Shown: positions 1 to 6,637, counted from the first letter of the stretch. The stretch is 7,961 nucleotides of DNA from Methanobacterium bryantii (GCF_002287175.1 NZ_LMVM01000013.1:1-7961); one strand, 5' to 3'. Notes: a model not told the origin generated them from the letters alone. Numbers and translations: made by a program.

Positions 1-218
1 CCTCTTCTTTCTTCACCCCATGCCTTAGCTACATCTGTTGGAGAATTAAACCGATCTTCAGGTAAATTTTGTATAGCTTTTACGACATCACGACTTGCAC
101 GGTTACTTTTTGCCTGTTGAACTAGATCCTGTTTATTTGCAGGGAAATTCATTCCCTTTAAGGATTTTTCTATCTCTGAAGTTATTCCACCACGGCGAGT
201 TTTACCACGACGTACCAT
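1..218 (-). CDS. DUF2795-family small protein, 3' end cut by window edge
   Basis: Minus-strand frame open from ATG at 218 to the window edge, 72 codons visible and no stop, so the gene is partial. The N-terminus is strongly basic (MVRRGKTRRGG). A segment follows with the pattern of the DUF2795 family: FPANKQDLVQQAK at about residues 25-37, a short Asn/Ala turn, then VVKAIQNLPEDRFNSPTDV at about 45-63, and an AKAW end. That helix, LP, then 'S-P-x-D-V' order is what I recognise. The start is well supported by a Shine-Dalgarno of nine matching bases, 3 bases from ATG. No catalytic residues are visible; the small basic protein could bind nucleic acid, but that is speculation. It is transcribed divergently from the ChaB-family gene 417 bases away, with a repeat array between them. 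The family assignment is from memory of the sequence pattern. Confidence 0.72.
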   Translation of the reverse strand, partial: MVRRGKTRRGGITSEIEKSLKGMNFPANKQDLVQQAKSNRASRDVVKAIQNLPEDRFNSPTDVAKAWGEERR

Positions 219-221
219 GTT

Positions 222-230
222 ATCACCTCC
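222..230 (-). promoter_or_regulatory. Near-perfect Shine-Dalgarno of the DUF2795 gene
   Basis: On the minus strand GGAGGTGAT lies 3 bases before the ATG at 218. It can pair over nine bases with the usual 3' end of archaeal 16S rRNA (ATCACCTCC). This fixes the start and suggests efficient initiation. It abuts repeat unit A, whose distal boundary carries a similar AGAGGTTGA. Confidence 0.8.
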
Positions 231-339
231 AAAACCCTCAAACGCTTCACGTTTGGGGCGTCGAAAATCTTTGATTTTCGATAGTTTTTAATTTTAATTT
301 TAGTGGTTCAGGAAATATGTAGTATTTCCTTCAACCTCT
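231..339 (-). repeat. Hairpin repeat unit A (109 bases), upstream of the DUF2795 gene
   Basis: This is the proximal of two degenerate tandem units; both begin on the plus strand with AAAACCCTCAAAC and end with AACCTCT. Unit A holds three hairpins. The first is 236-258: 9-bp stem including one T-G pair, loop CTTCA. The second is 261-281: TCGAAAATC / GATTTTCGA, 9-bp perfect stem, loop TTT. The third is 305-336: AGGAAATA / TATTTCCT with loop TGTAG, closed by GGTT/AACC across a small internal loop. The second hairpin is followed by a T-rich run on the plus strand. Strand of action is unknown; minus is given because the unit runs into the DUF2795 Shine-Dalgarno. It could be an RNA leader, a terminator set, or a small mobile repeat. 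Confidence 0.7.
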
Positions 340-426
340 AAAACCCTCAAACACTGCCAAAAATCTTTGAATTTCGATATTTTTTTATTTTAGCGGTTTA
401 GGAAAGCTTTGATTTTCCTAACCTCT
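340..426 (-). repeat. Hairpin repeat unit B (87 bases), degenerate tandem copy of unit A
   Basis: Shares with unit A the start AAAACCCTCAAAC, the core AAAATCTTTGA (here 360-370), TTCGATA plus a T-rich run, then TAGYGGTTYAGGAAA and the AACCTCT end. The CAAAC-to-AAAATCTT distance is 12 bases here and 25 in A, so B has lost about 13 bases including the right arm of the first hairpin. The middle hairpin is imperfect (AAATC TTT GAATTT). The last hairpin (395-423) is strong: TTAGGAAA / TTTCCTAA inside GG/CC, with one bulged T. Unit B therefore looks like the more decayed copy. Confidence 0.65.
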
Positions 427-435
427 TTTTAAATT

Positions 436-481
436 GGTTATCCTAATAATAAGATAACTGTTAAATGATTACAGTTAAACC
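436..481. other. Two overlapping, mutually exclusive hairpins closed by GGTT/AACC
   Basis: GTTATC (437-442) can pair with GATAAC (453-458). Alternatively TAACTGT (455-461) pairs with ACAGTTA (471-477). The two share bases 455-458, so only one can form at a time. The outer GGTT (436-439) and AACC (478-481) could close the whole element, as in the hairpins of repeat units A and B. It lies about 155 bases before the ChaB-family start. No coding sequence is seen from 427 to 635. An attenuator-like switch or another decayed repeat unit are both possible. Confidence 0.4.
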
Positions 482-621
482 GAAAATTCGTGCAGATATC
501 TTTTAAAATTCACTTTTTATGTTTGGGTTACACTTTTGAAGTTCATACTTTAAAAATATTACTTTCTTAGAAATAATTAATATTAATTAAAATAAAAATA
601 ATAGTGGTCAAAACTTAAAAA

Positions 622-628
622 AGGAGGT
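622..628 (+). promoter_or_regulatory. Shine-Dalgarno deciding the ChaB-family start
   Basis: AGGAGGT at 622-628 is the only strong ribosome-binding motif before this gene. GGAGG ends 8 bases before CTG at 636 and 5 bases before ATT at 633. The spacing favours CTG, the codon that sits directly before the family-typical Pro-Tyr. Confidence 0.7.
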
Positions 629-635
629 TGATATT

Positions 636-863
636 CTGCCATATAAAAATAAAGAAGATTTACCGGCACAGGTAAAGGAAAATTTACCAGAACATGCCAA
701 AGAAATTTATTTAAAAGCATTTAACAACGCTTGGGATCAGTATAAAGAGCCAAAAGAAAGGAGGGGAAATGAATCAAGAGAGCAAACTTCCCATAAAGTT
801 GCATGGGCCGCAGTAAAAAATGAATACACTAAGGGAAGCTCAGGAAAATGGGAAAAAAAATAG
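636..863 (+). CDS. chaB: ChaB-family protein, 75 residues, apparent CTG start
   Basis: The full length of the frame matches the ChaB family: PYKNKEDLP at the N-terminus, LPEHAKEIYLKAFNNAW at residues 18-33, a YKEPKERRG loop at 36-44, then SHKVAWAAVKNEYTKG at 52-67 and a KWEKK end. ChaB was named as a cation-transport regulator in E. coli, but its biochemical role is not firmly established, and none is assumed here. The codon before Pro-Tyr, where family members have Met, is CTG (636-638). In this frame, back to the stop at 588-590, there is no ATG, GTG or TTG; only ATT at 633 is another near-start. A strong Shine-Dalgarno sits 8 bases upstream. Either CTG initiates, or the gene has lost its start. 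Stop TAG at 861-863; a T6 run at 883-888 may help termination. It is divergent from the DUF2795 gene. Confidence 0.88.
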   Translation: MPYKNKEDLPAQVKENLPEHAKEIYLKAFNNAWDQYKEPKERRGNESREQTSHKVAWAAVKNEYTKGSSGKWEKK

Positions 864-942
864 AACATCTCCTAAAATCATATTTTTTAAAGAGAGTACT
901 ATTGGCCCACTTAACTAAACTATCATGAGAGGTAGCCTGGCA

Positions 943-963
943 AGATTGGACATCCCACAATCT
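943..963. other. Short inverted repeat ahead of the permease gene
   Basis: AGATTG (943-948) and CAATCT (958-963) form a perfect 6-bp stem with a 9-base loop, about 55 bases upstream of the permease start. Nearby GGTAGCCTGG resembles a tRNA D-arm, but no acceptor stem or T-loop is seen. It may be an operator or leader hairpin, or chance. Confidence 0.25.
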
Positions 964-1016
964 GGAGAATTCTAAAATTTTTTAAAAGTATTCAAAGCCA
1001 TCCAAGGAATATTTAA

Positions 1017-2375
1017 ATGAGTAAAAAAGGACCTTTAGGACTGGTATCTGTAATTTCAATAGGTATTGGTGGAATGGTAGGGGGAGGCATTTTTGCAGTT
1101 TTAGGATTTGCTGTGCAGCTTGCAGGCGGCGGAACATACATTGCATTTGCTTTAGCAGGCACAGTAGCTTTAATTACGTCTTATTCCTACGCAAAATTAT
1201 CTGTAACTTACCCAAGTGAAGGTGGAACTGTTGAATTTCTTGATCAGGCCTTTGGACCTGGATTAACCACAGGAGGGCTGAATGTACTTCTTTTTTTAAG
1301 TTATATCGTAATGCTTTCTCTTTATTCTTTTGCCTTCGGTAGCTACCTATCAAGCTTTTTCCCAGCAGAATCACAGGTGTTATTGCGACACATCGGTACC
1401 ACAGGAATCATAATTTTAATGACAGTGCTAAACATTATAGGGACAAAGGCCGTCGGGAAGGCAGAAGAATGGATCGTTGGGATCAAAATTTCTATTTTGC
1501 TGCTTTTTGTACTAACTGGAATATGGAGCGTAAATACTGGCCAATTACAACCATCCACATGGGCTCCCTTTATTTCACTCGTTGCAGGCGGAATGATTAT
1601 TTTTGTAGCTTACGAAGGATTTGAGCTCATAGCAAATGCTGCAGAAGACGTAAAAGATCCATCAAAAACATTACCACTAGCTTATTATTCTGCTGTGATA
1701 TTTGTAGTGGCATTATATATTCTTATATCAATTGTGACTGTCGGGAATTTACCAGTAAACCAGATTATAGCTGCAAAAGATTATGCCCTCGCAGCGGCGG
1801 CGCAACCATTTCTTGGAGTCATTGGATTTACACTTGTAGCAATTGCCGCCCTTCTTTCAACAGGTTCAGCCATTAACGCTACTCTTTATGGAAATGCAAG
1901 AGTTAGTTATATTGTCGCTAAAGAAGGAGAGTTACCTGTTGAACTAGAAAATAAAATCTGGAACCGCCCTATTGGAGGATTGCTACTTACATCTGCGATT
2001 ACTTTAGTAATAGCCAATATTTTTGACATATCTAATATTGCCACAATGGGGAGTGGAGGTTTCTTAATTATTTTCGCAGCAGTAAACTTATCTAACCTGA
2101 AGGTACATGCAAAGACTTCAAGTAACAAATATCTTCCCATTTTAGGCGCTGCAACATGCTTATTTGCATTGGCTGCACTCATATGGCAAACTGCACTTAC
2201 ATCCCCATTTAATATTTTAATACTCGCAGTACTGGTAGTATCAGCCTTTGTTATTGAAATAATATACACCAGATTTACAGGAAAACATGTTAAGCCTGTA
2301 GTAAAGCCTACTAAAAAAATGAAAGAGATTAAAAAAGCTGAATCAAAAATGGAATCTGAAGTCCGTGAAAAATAA
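1017..2375 (+). CDS. APC-superfamily amino acid/amine permease
   Basis: A 452-residue polytopic inner-membrane protein with about 12 hydrophobic segments, usual for the APC (amino acid-polyamine-organocation) superfamily. The unwound first helix carries the signature GIGGMVGGGIF at about residues 16-26, which binds the substrate amino and carboxyl groups in the family. The sixth helix carries FVAYEGFELIANAAEDVKDP at 196-215, matching the conserved 'GFE...AE..K.P' motif. RVSYIVAKEGELP at 295-307 matches the loop after helix 8. It presumably carries an amino acid or amine by proton- or sodium-coupled uptake or exchange; the substrate cannot be read from sequence. The cytoplasmic tail (about 421-452) is short and highly charged, with no universal-stress domain. 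The start ATG is the first possible codon, since TAA directly precedes it in frame, with AAGGA 8 bases upstream. It is probably transcribed alone or with the next gene, 110 bases away. Confidence 0.88.
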   Translation: MSKKGPLGLVSVISIGIGGMVGGGIFAVLGFAVQLAGGGTYIAFALAGTVALITSYSYAKLSVTYPSEGGTVEFLDQAFGPGLTTGGLNVLLFLSYIVMLSLYSFAFGSYLSSFFPAESQVLLRHIGTTGIIILMTVLNIIGTKAVGKAEEWIVGIKISILLLFVLTGIWSVNTGQLQPSTWAPFISLVAGGMIIFVAYEGFELIANAAEDVKDPSKTLPLAYYSAVIFVVALYILISIVTVGNLPVNQIIAAKDYALAAAAQPFLGVIGFTLVAIAALLSTGSAINATLYGNARVSYIVAKEGELPVELENKIWNRPIGGLLLTSAITLVIANIFDISNIATMGSGGFLIIFAAVNLSNLKVHAKTSSNKYLPILGAATCLFALAALIWQTALTSPFNILILAVLVVSAFVIEIIYTRFTGKHVKPVVKPTKKMKEIKKAESKMESEVREK

Positions 2376-2485
2376 GTAGTTTAAACCATTATAACGCTTT
2401 AATAAATTTGTATCGTCCCATAACATTGAATTATAGAAAATAGGTTTAATTTAAATTAATTTTAAAAAATTAGGAAGATAAAAAC

Positions 2486-2842
2486 ATGATAGAAAAAATG
2501 AGTGAAAGTGAAGGTAAAATATTGGGCTTTAAGGCAGTAGGCACTGTTACTAAAGCAGATTATAAAGTGCTGGTGCCAGAGGTTCAAACACTTATAGAAA
2601 AAGAAGGGTCAATCTTTATGCTCCTTGATTTGAGACAATTCAAATGGGAAGATATAGGTGCATGGATGGCTGATATGAACTTTGGCCGTACCTACCGCGA
2701 TAAAATAGATAAAATGGCTATCGTAGGAGATAAAACCTGGGAAAAGTGGATAACAATACTTGCAGATCCTTTTTATTCCAAAGAAGCGCGATTTTTTTAT
2801 TCAGAAGATATTGATTCTGCTTGGAAATGGTTAAAAGAATAA
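2486..2842 (+). CDS. SpoIIAA-like (STAS-type) small protein
   Basis: A 118-residue soluble protein with the SpoIIAA-like family pattern (PF11964 type). It begins with short strands around ILGFKAVGTVTKADY (12-26), has a helix at 29-39, then FMLLDLRQFKWEDIGAWMADM (44-64), the conserved core DKMAIVGDKTWEKW (75-88), and the closing ARFFYSEDIDSAWKWL (101-116). Length is normal and the gene looks intact. SpoIIAA-like/STAS folds often mediate protein-protein or small-ligand contacts, but this family's role is not established. No signal peptide or membrane segment is seen. ATG at 2486 has AGGAAG 8 bases upstream; Met5 is an alternative, but Met1 fits the usual N-terminus better. It follows the permease by 110 AT-rich bases, so it may be co-transcribed or have its own promoter. 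It converges on the DUF389 gene with a 27-base gap. Confidence 0.8.
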   Translation: MIEKMSESEGKILGFKAVGTVTKADYKVLVPEVQTLIEKEGSIFMLLDLRQFKWEDIGAWMADMNFGRTYRDKIDKMAIVGDKTWEKWITILADPFYSKEARFFYSEDIDSAWKWLKE

Positions 2843-2869
2843 ATTCCAGTTCCACACTGCAAAAATATA

Positions 2870-3946
2870 TCATCCCAGCAATAAAACACCGAATATTCCC
2901 CGGTAAATAAGAATTAAAACTACAAATATAGAAAGTAAGGAAGTCCATAATATCAGCGCGATATATGTCATCTTTTTAGCCCTGCTTATCATTTCCGGAT
3001 GGATAGGCCTGATTTTTTGCGCTTTAAATGTTACAACACCCGCTAAATTAACGCTGACCAGGTTTATAAAAAATAATAGAAATGCCCCTAATGCCAGGGA
3101 AAAATGTCCAGAGCCAAATAACAATCCACAGGTTACAAGTGGGGGGAGCAATGCCACTGCAACCATTACTCCAATTAAAGTGGTATTGAAACCTGCGGTA
3201 AATGCCAATGCCCCTGCAATACCCGATGCAAAAGCCAGAGTTATACTTCCCAAATTAGTCTTAGCCCGCAGTGCAATTTCTGGAACACTGGGATTAACTG
3301 TAAAAATTAACCCCAAAATTGAAGATAAAATAAAAACTACAAAAAGCCCAAAATAGTTAGTTTTAATTGATTCTCTAGCCAGATCTACATCCCCCAATAT
3401 AGTTGCAAGCGATAAAGCCATATTTGGCCCTAAAAAGGGTGCAATTACCATAGCTCCAATTATAACTGCAACGTTACTATTTAAAACACCAATAGTTGCA
3501 ACAATAGATGATAAAATTACCATAAGCATGTAAACCTTGGATAACCTGGCAAGATCAGATATATTTGAATATATTTCATGGCGGCTCAGCCTATCTACAA
3601 GTTCTCGTGGGTCAAGACGATCTGTTAATTCTTCAAGGGTACTATCACTTTTATCTGGAGGCTCTTCATATTTGGATACTACCTTCTCGATAGGTTCAGG
3701 TACTGGAAGTGAAGCTTCTACAGGAATTAAACTTATTCTAAAACCTTCTAAATCTGAAAATCGTTTTTGTAAAAGGTTAATTAGAGATTCTGTCTTTTCC
3801 CGCCTTATAATTACATTAAAAACTATCTGTTCACCTGAAGAGGGAACATCCCAGTAGTTAAGTACATCATATCCCTTTAATATATTTTTGATTTCCTTCA
3901 AAATTCCATATTCAGGTATAACAATTATAATCAATCGATAGGCCAT
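2870..3946 (-). CDS. DUF389 / TIGR00341-type membrane protein, paralog 1
   Basis: 358 residues. Residues 1-80 form a soluble alpha/beta domain (MAYRLIIIVIP... FRISLIPVEA). An acidic linker of about 50 residues follows, then a core of about six membrane segments from 138 on. Conserved DUF389 motifs are VAVIIGAMVIAPFLGPN (159-175), ASGIAGALAF (240-249), VAVALLPPL (262-270) and GSGHFSLALGAFLLFFINL (278-296). The role of the family is unknown; the Gly/Pro-rich membrane motifs suggest transport or sensing, which is inference. An in-frame GTG at 3964 would add six residues. I prefer ATG at 3946 because GGTGGA lies 4 bases upstream on the minus strand and because the paralog starts at the equivalent point (IFRLIQIVLP). 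A paralog lies 125 bases upstream on the same strand; the two probably arose by tandem duplication. Confidence 0.87.
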   Translation of the reverse strand: MAYRLIIIVIPEYGILKEIKNILKGYDVLNYWDVPSSGEQIVFNVIIRREKTESLINLLQKRFSDLEGFRISLIPVEASLPVPEPIEKVVSKYEEPPDKSDSTLEELTDRLDPRELVDRLSRHEIYSNISDLARLSKVYMLMVILSSIVATIGVLNSNVAVIIGAMVIAPFLGPNMALSLATILGDVDLARESIKTNYFGLFVVFILSSILGLIFTVNPSVPEIALRAKTNLGSITLAFASGIAGALAFTAGFNTTLIGVMVAVALLPPLVTCGLLFGSGHFSLALGAFLLFFINLVSVNLAGVVTFKAQKIRPIHPEMISRAKKMTYIALILWTSLLSIFVVLILIYRGIFGVLLLG

Positions 3947-4071
3947 AAAATCCACCAGATACACTGATTATAATTATATTATTAAAAATAATTAAATTTT
4001 TCATACAATTACATATACCTAATTACAGAAGTATAAAACACATACACAATACAATACCTTCCATTCGCGCC

Positions 4072-5067
4072 TTAATAAATTATATGAAACCTTATTAGTG
4101 CAAACAAAATAATTAAAATTGACGCCAATAACATAATTGATTTTCGGGCAGTTATTTTTGCTTTTCTAGATTCTTCCTCTTCGATTGGCTTAATATTTTG
4201 CGCCATAAATGAAACAGTCGCTGCAAGGTTAATGCTGATTAAATTAACTAAAAACAGCAAAAATGCACCAAATGCCAGATAAAAATTTCCCGATCCTATA
4301 AGGAGGCCAAATGCAGCAAGTGGAGGCATAAGTGCCACTGCAACCATCACACCAACTAAAGCCGTGGTCAACCCCGTGGTTAAAGCTAAAGATCCTGCAA
4401 GTCCTGATGCCAAAGCAAGAAAAAAACTTCCTCTCCCAATATCAGTTCTCAAAACTATGGACGGATTTTGAGGGTTAACTACAAAAATCATTCCCACTGC
4501 TATAGAAACAGCAGCTGCAATTAAAAATCCTATTAAATTAGTTTTAACAGATCTAACAATAAATTTTCTATTCCCCATAACAGTTGCTAAAGATAAACCT
4601 ATATTAGGACCTAAAAGTGGAGCTATAATCATTGCACCAATTATTACTGCCACATCATCATTTAAAAGCCCAATAGACGCGACAAAAGCAGATGCTGCAA
4701 CAAGAATCATGTATATCCTGGTAAGCTGGCTCATTTCAGAAACATGTGCATATATCTCTTCCCTACTGATTCTTTCGGATTGTTTTTTCGTTTCTAGATT
4801 CTCACTATTCGATTCCTCTTCAGGAAAGGGAATATAAGTCTCTATTGGAATTATTATTATCCTGAAACCATCAAGCACAGAAAACTCTTTTTGAAATATT
4901 TCCAGTAATTCTTCAGATCTATCCATTTTAACAATGATATCAAACTTTAAATGGGTTTTAGAAAATTTAGAACACGAATAATCCATTACATCCATTTTTT
5001 TGATTATTCTTTCACTCTGTTCTTTTTTTATCTGGGGCAAAACTATTTGAATTAACCGAAAAATCAT
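4072..5067 (-). CDS. DUF389 / TIGR00341-type membrane protein, paralog 2
   Basis: 331 residues, same architecture as its downstream neighbour: an alpha/beta N-terminal domain (1-80), a shorter charged linker (82-100), and about six membrane segments from 118 on. Motifs are VAVIIGAMIIAPLLGPN (139-155), ASGLAGSLAL (220-229), VAVALMPPL (242-250) and GSGNFYLAFGAFLLFLVNL (258-276). The membrane core is very close to paralog 1, while the N-terminal domain has diverged strongly (for example MDYSCSKFSKTH against LNYWDVPSSGEQ). That suggests the same membrane function with different input. No Shine-Dalgarno is visible before ATG at 5067. A TTATTATAA box centred about 28 bases upstream would fit a leaderless archaeal transcript. 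Function unknown; the family call is firm. Confidence 0.87.
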   Translation of the reverse strand: MIFRLIQIVLPQIKKEQSERIIKKMDVMDYSCSKFSKTHLKFDIIVKMDRSEELLEIFQKEFSVLDGFRIIIIPIETYIPFPEEESNSENLETKKQSERISREEIYAHVSEMSQLTRIYMILVAASAFVASIGLLNDDVAVIIGAMIIAPLLGPNIGLSLATVMGNRKFIVRSVKTNLIGFLIAAAVSIAVGMIFVVNPQNPSIVLRTDIGRGSFFLALASGLAGSLALTTGLTTALVGVMVAVALMPPLAAFGLLIGSGNFYLAFGAFLLFLVNLISINLAATVSFMAQNIKPIEEEESRKAKITARKSIMLLASILIILFALIRFHIIY

Positions 5068-5200
5068 TATTAAATATTTTATATTTGTTATTATAATAAT
5101 TTATTGCTGATTAATTCATTTATCAGGCAAACAGCCAAAATATCCAATAAAGAACATCATTTCCAGTTATCCACTTAGATAAAATATTAAAATATATTCT

Positions 5201-5295
5201 GGGACATGTGCATGAATTACTTCCTGTTAAATAAGACTTATCTTAAACACGTGGTTTTTCGATGCACATGAAATTACACCATTTGCACAAATCCC
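5201..5295. promoter_or_regulatory. Three TGTGCA dyad sites upstream of DUF389 paralog 2
   Basis: CATGTGCAT (5205-5213) and ATGCACATG (5262-5270) are perfect 9-base inverted repeats 48 bases apart. A third site, ATTTGCACAAAT (5281-5292), is itself a dyad with a 2-base centre. On the minus strand the third site reads GGGATTTGTGCA, resembling GGGACATGTGCA at 5201-5212, so the block is roughly symmetric. It lies 134-228 bases upstream of the minus-strand gene starting at 5067 and just past the end of the prephenate dehydrogenase gene. An operator cluster for a dimeric regulator is plausible but unproven. Confidence 0.4.
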
Positions 5296-5332
5296 GGACA
5301 TCAATATTAAAATAAATCCATTTAAATCTGAC

Positions 5333-6637
5333 TCACCTTATAACCGCACCAAACCCTTTCAAGAGATTCTCAACATCAAACCTGGCATCAGGGTTTATAA
5401 CTTCATATTTAATTGTAATGCTTATCTTCCCTGATGGTATTTGACTTCCATGATACATATCATCAACCGAAGCATAAATAACTCCTTTTAAGCCCTCAAT
5501 CGTATTTACAATGATATCTGGACTGCAGTTTTCTGGAAATACAGCAGAAACAAAGTAAGTTTTATGGGGGTAATTTTCAACTTTCAGGTCGTATATTTCT
5601 TTATCACTTAAAATTTCCACGTTAGATAATTTCAGCTTTGTTTTTTTGCCATTGATTTCCAAAGTTAAAAAATCAGGGGATAAACCTTTTAAAATTCCAA
5701 TATGTACTTTTCCAGAGTATATATGCCTTAAACCTACTTCTTTACCTATGGACCCTTTAAGGATATTTACTTCCTCAGTTAAGGCAGATATCGCTTTATC
5801 TGACCTTCCAAGTGCAGCTTCCAGGTCATCCATGTGTTTTGCAGCAGACCCCATAACTTTCACGAACCCTTCCTCATTTCCACTTGAAATCATTTCATTA
5901 AGCTCTTTATAGATGGAAATAAATGTTTCATGGGTTTTTTTAGTATACTTATTATGGGTTTGTATAGAATAGTAAAGGTAAGGATTTTGAGCTACAATTC
6001 TTGCAATCATATCAACCATAAGATCGTATATTGGGCTTGCAAAATTTCGAGATTCTTTAATATCTACATCAAGCTTTTCTATGGTCGCTGCAATACTTAT
6101 ATAAGCTAAATGAGTCAGTCCCTGCACAACGCTCATCATTTGGTCATGTATCTCAGGAGTTGTAACTATTATCCGTGCGTTTTCCTTTTCAAAGAAATTA
6201 TAAACTTTATTATACCATTTACCTCTATTAGTAGGTGTAACTACAATTACTTGACCATCTAATGACCTTATTCTTGGACCAAACATTGGATGAATCGGTA
6301 AAACTTCAACATCATGAGGAACATATTCTTGCATAATTCGGGAAGGTTCTTCTTTTACAGAAGTAACATCCATAATTAAAGAGCCTTTTTTCATGACTGG
6401 AGCCACTTCTTTTATAGCAGAGGATGTAACATCTATAGGAACTGAAACTATAATTATATCCGCCTGTGATGCTGCGATGGTATTGCTGCAGGTATAATTA
6501 ACTCCCAATTTTTTTGAAACCCTTTCCCCAGCTATTTCATCTCTTCCAGTTACAGTTATATCAAACCCTTTGCTTTTTAAAAATCTAGCAATCCACTCAC
6601 CTAATCCCCGTGTGCCTCCAATTACTGCAATCTTCAA
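5333..6637 (-). CDS. tyrA: Prephenate dehydrogenase, long archaeal form
   Basis: 434 residues. The enzyme oxidatively decarboxylates prephenate to 4-hydroxyphenylpyruvate in tyrosine synthesis, in the cytoplasm. It opens with a Rossmann fold: IGGTRGLG at 6-13 binds the dinucleotide. The second strand ends TGRD (30-33); Arg32 in place of the usual acidic residue hints at NADP use, an inference. HPMFGP (116-121) contains the His expected to contact the substrate. The helical dimerisation domain spans about 160-290 (QGLTHLAYISIA, SPIYDLMVDMIARI). About 140 further residues (295-434) form an extra C-terminal part seen in long archaeal homologs; its end resembles a small ligand-binding alpha/beta domain, not proven. 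The start is TTG at 6637 with GGAG ending 8 bases upstream, and it places KIAVIGG at the very N-terminus as expected. It is isolated from other aromatic-pathway genes here. Confidence 0.88.
   Translation of the reverse strand: MKIAVIGGTRGLGEWIARFLKSKGFDITVTGRDEIAGERVSKKLGVNYTCSNTIAASQADIIIVSVPIDVTSSAIKEVAPVMKKGSLIMDVTSVKEEPSRIMQEYVPHDVEVLPIHPMFGPRIRSLDGQVIVVTPTNRGKWYNKVYNFFEKENARIIVTTPEIHDQMMSVVQGLTHLAYISIAATIEKLDVDIKESRNFASPIYDLMVDMIARIVAQNPYLYYSIQTHNKYTKKTHETFISIYKELNEMISSGNEEGFVKVMGSAAKHMDDLEAALGRSDKAISALTEEVNILKGSIGKEVGLRHIYSGKVHIGILKGLSPDFLTLEINGKKTKLKLSNVEILSDKEIYDLKVENYPHKTYFVSAVFPENCSPDIIVNTIEGLKGVIYASVDDMYHGSQIPSGKISITIKYEVINPDARFDVENLLKGFGAVIR

Noticed and set aside
231..426. CRISPR array
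   Set aside because: Only two long degenerate units are present, with internal hairpins and no constant-length unique spacers; no cas genes are seen.
925..975. Possible tRNA remnant (GGTAGCCTGGCAAGATTGG)
   Set aside because: Only a D-arm-like phrase and a 6-bp stem are present. There is no acceptor stem, no 7-base anticodon loop and no T-loop, so it is not called a tRNA.
1174..1558. Minus-strand open frames (66 and 71 codons) inside the permease gene
   Set aside because: They are antisense to a clear 452-residue permease, have no recognisable motif and no good ribosome site.
1907..2269. Minus-strand 120-codon frame inside the permease gene
   Set aside because: Antisense shadow of the permease; its composition mirrors the hydrophobic coding strand and no family is recognisable.
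2718..2948. Minus-strand 76-codon frame across the SpoIIAA-like and DUF389 3' ends
   Set aside because: Overlaps two well-supported convergent genes and shows no family pattern.
3537..3857. Plus-strand 106-codon frame inside DUF389 paralog 1
   Set aside because: Ser/Arg-rich antisense shadow of a conserved membrane protein gene.
3947..3964. GTG start at 3964 for DUF389 paralog 1
   Set aside because: It would add six residues and consume the GGTGGA ribosome site; ATG at 3946 fits the family start and the paralog better.
5207..5272. Small plus-strand frame of 21 codons in the gap before DUF389 paralog 2
   Set aside because: Too short, no ribosome site, and it lies within the dyad block.
5646..5912. 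Plus-strand 88-codon frame inside the prephenate dehydrogenase gene
   Set aside because: Antisense shadow with no ribosome site or recognisable motif.
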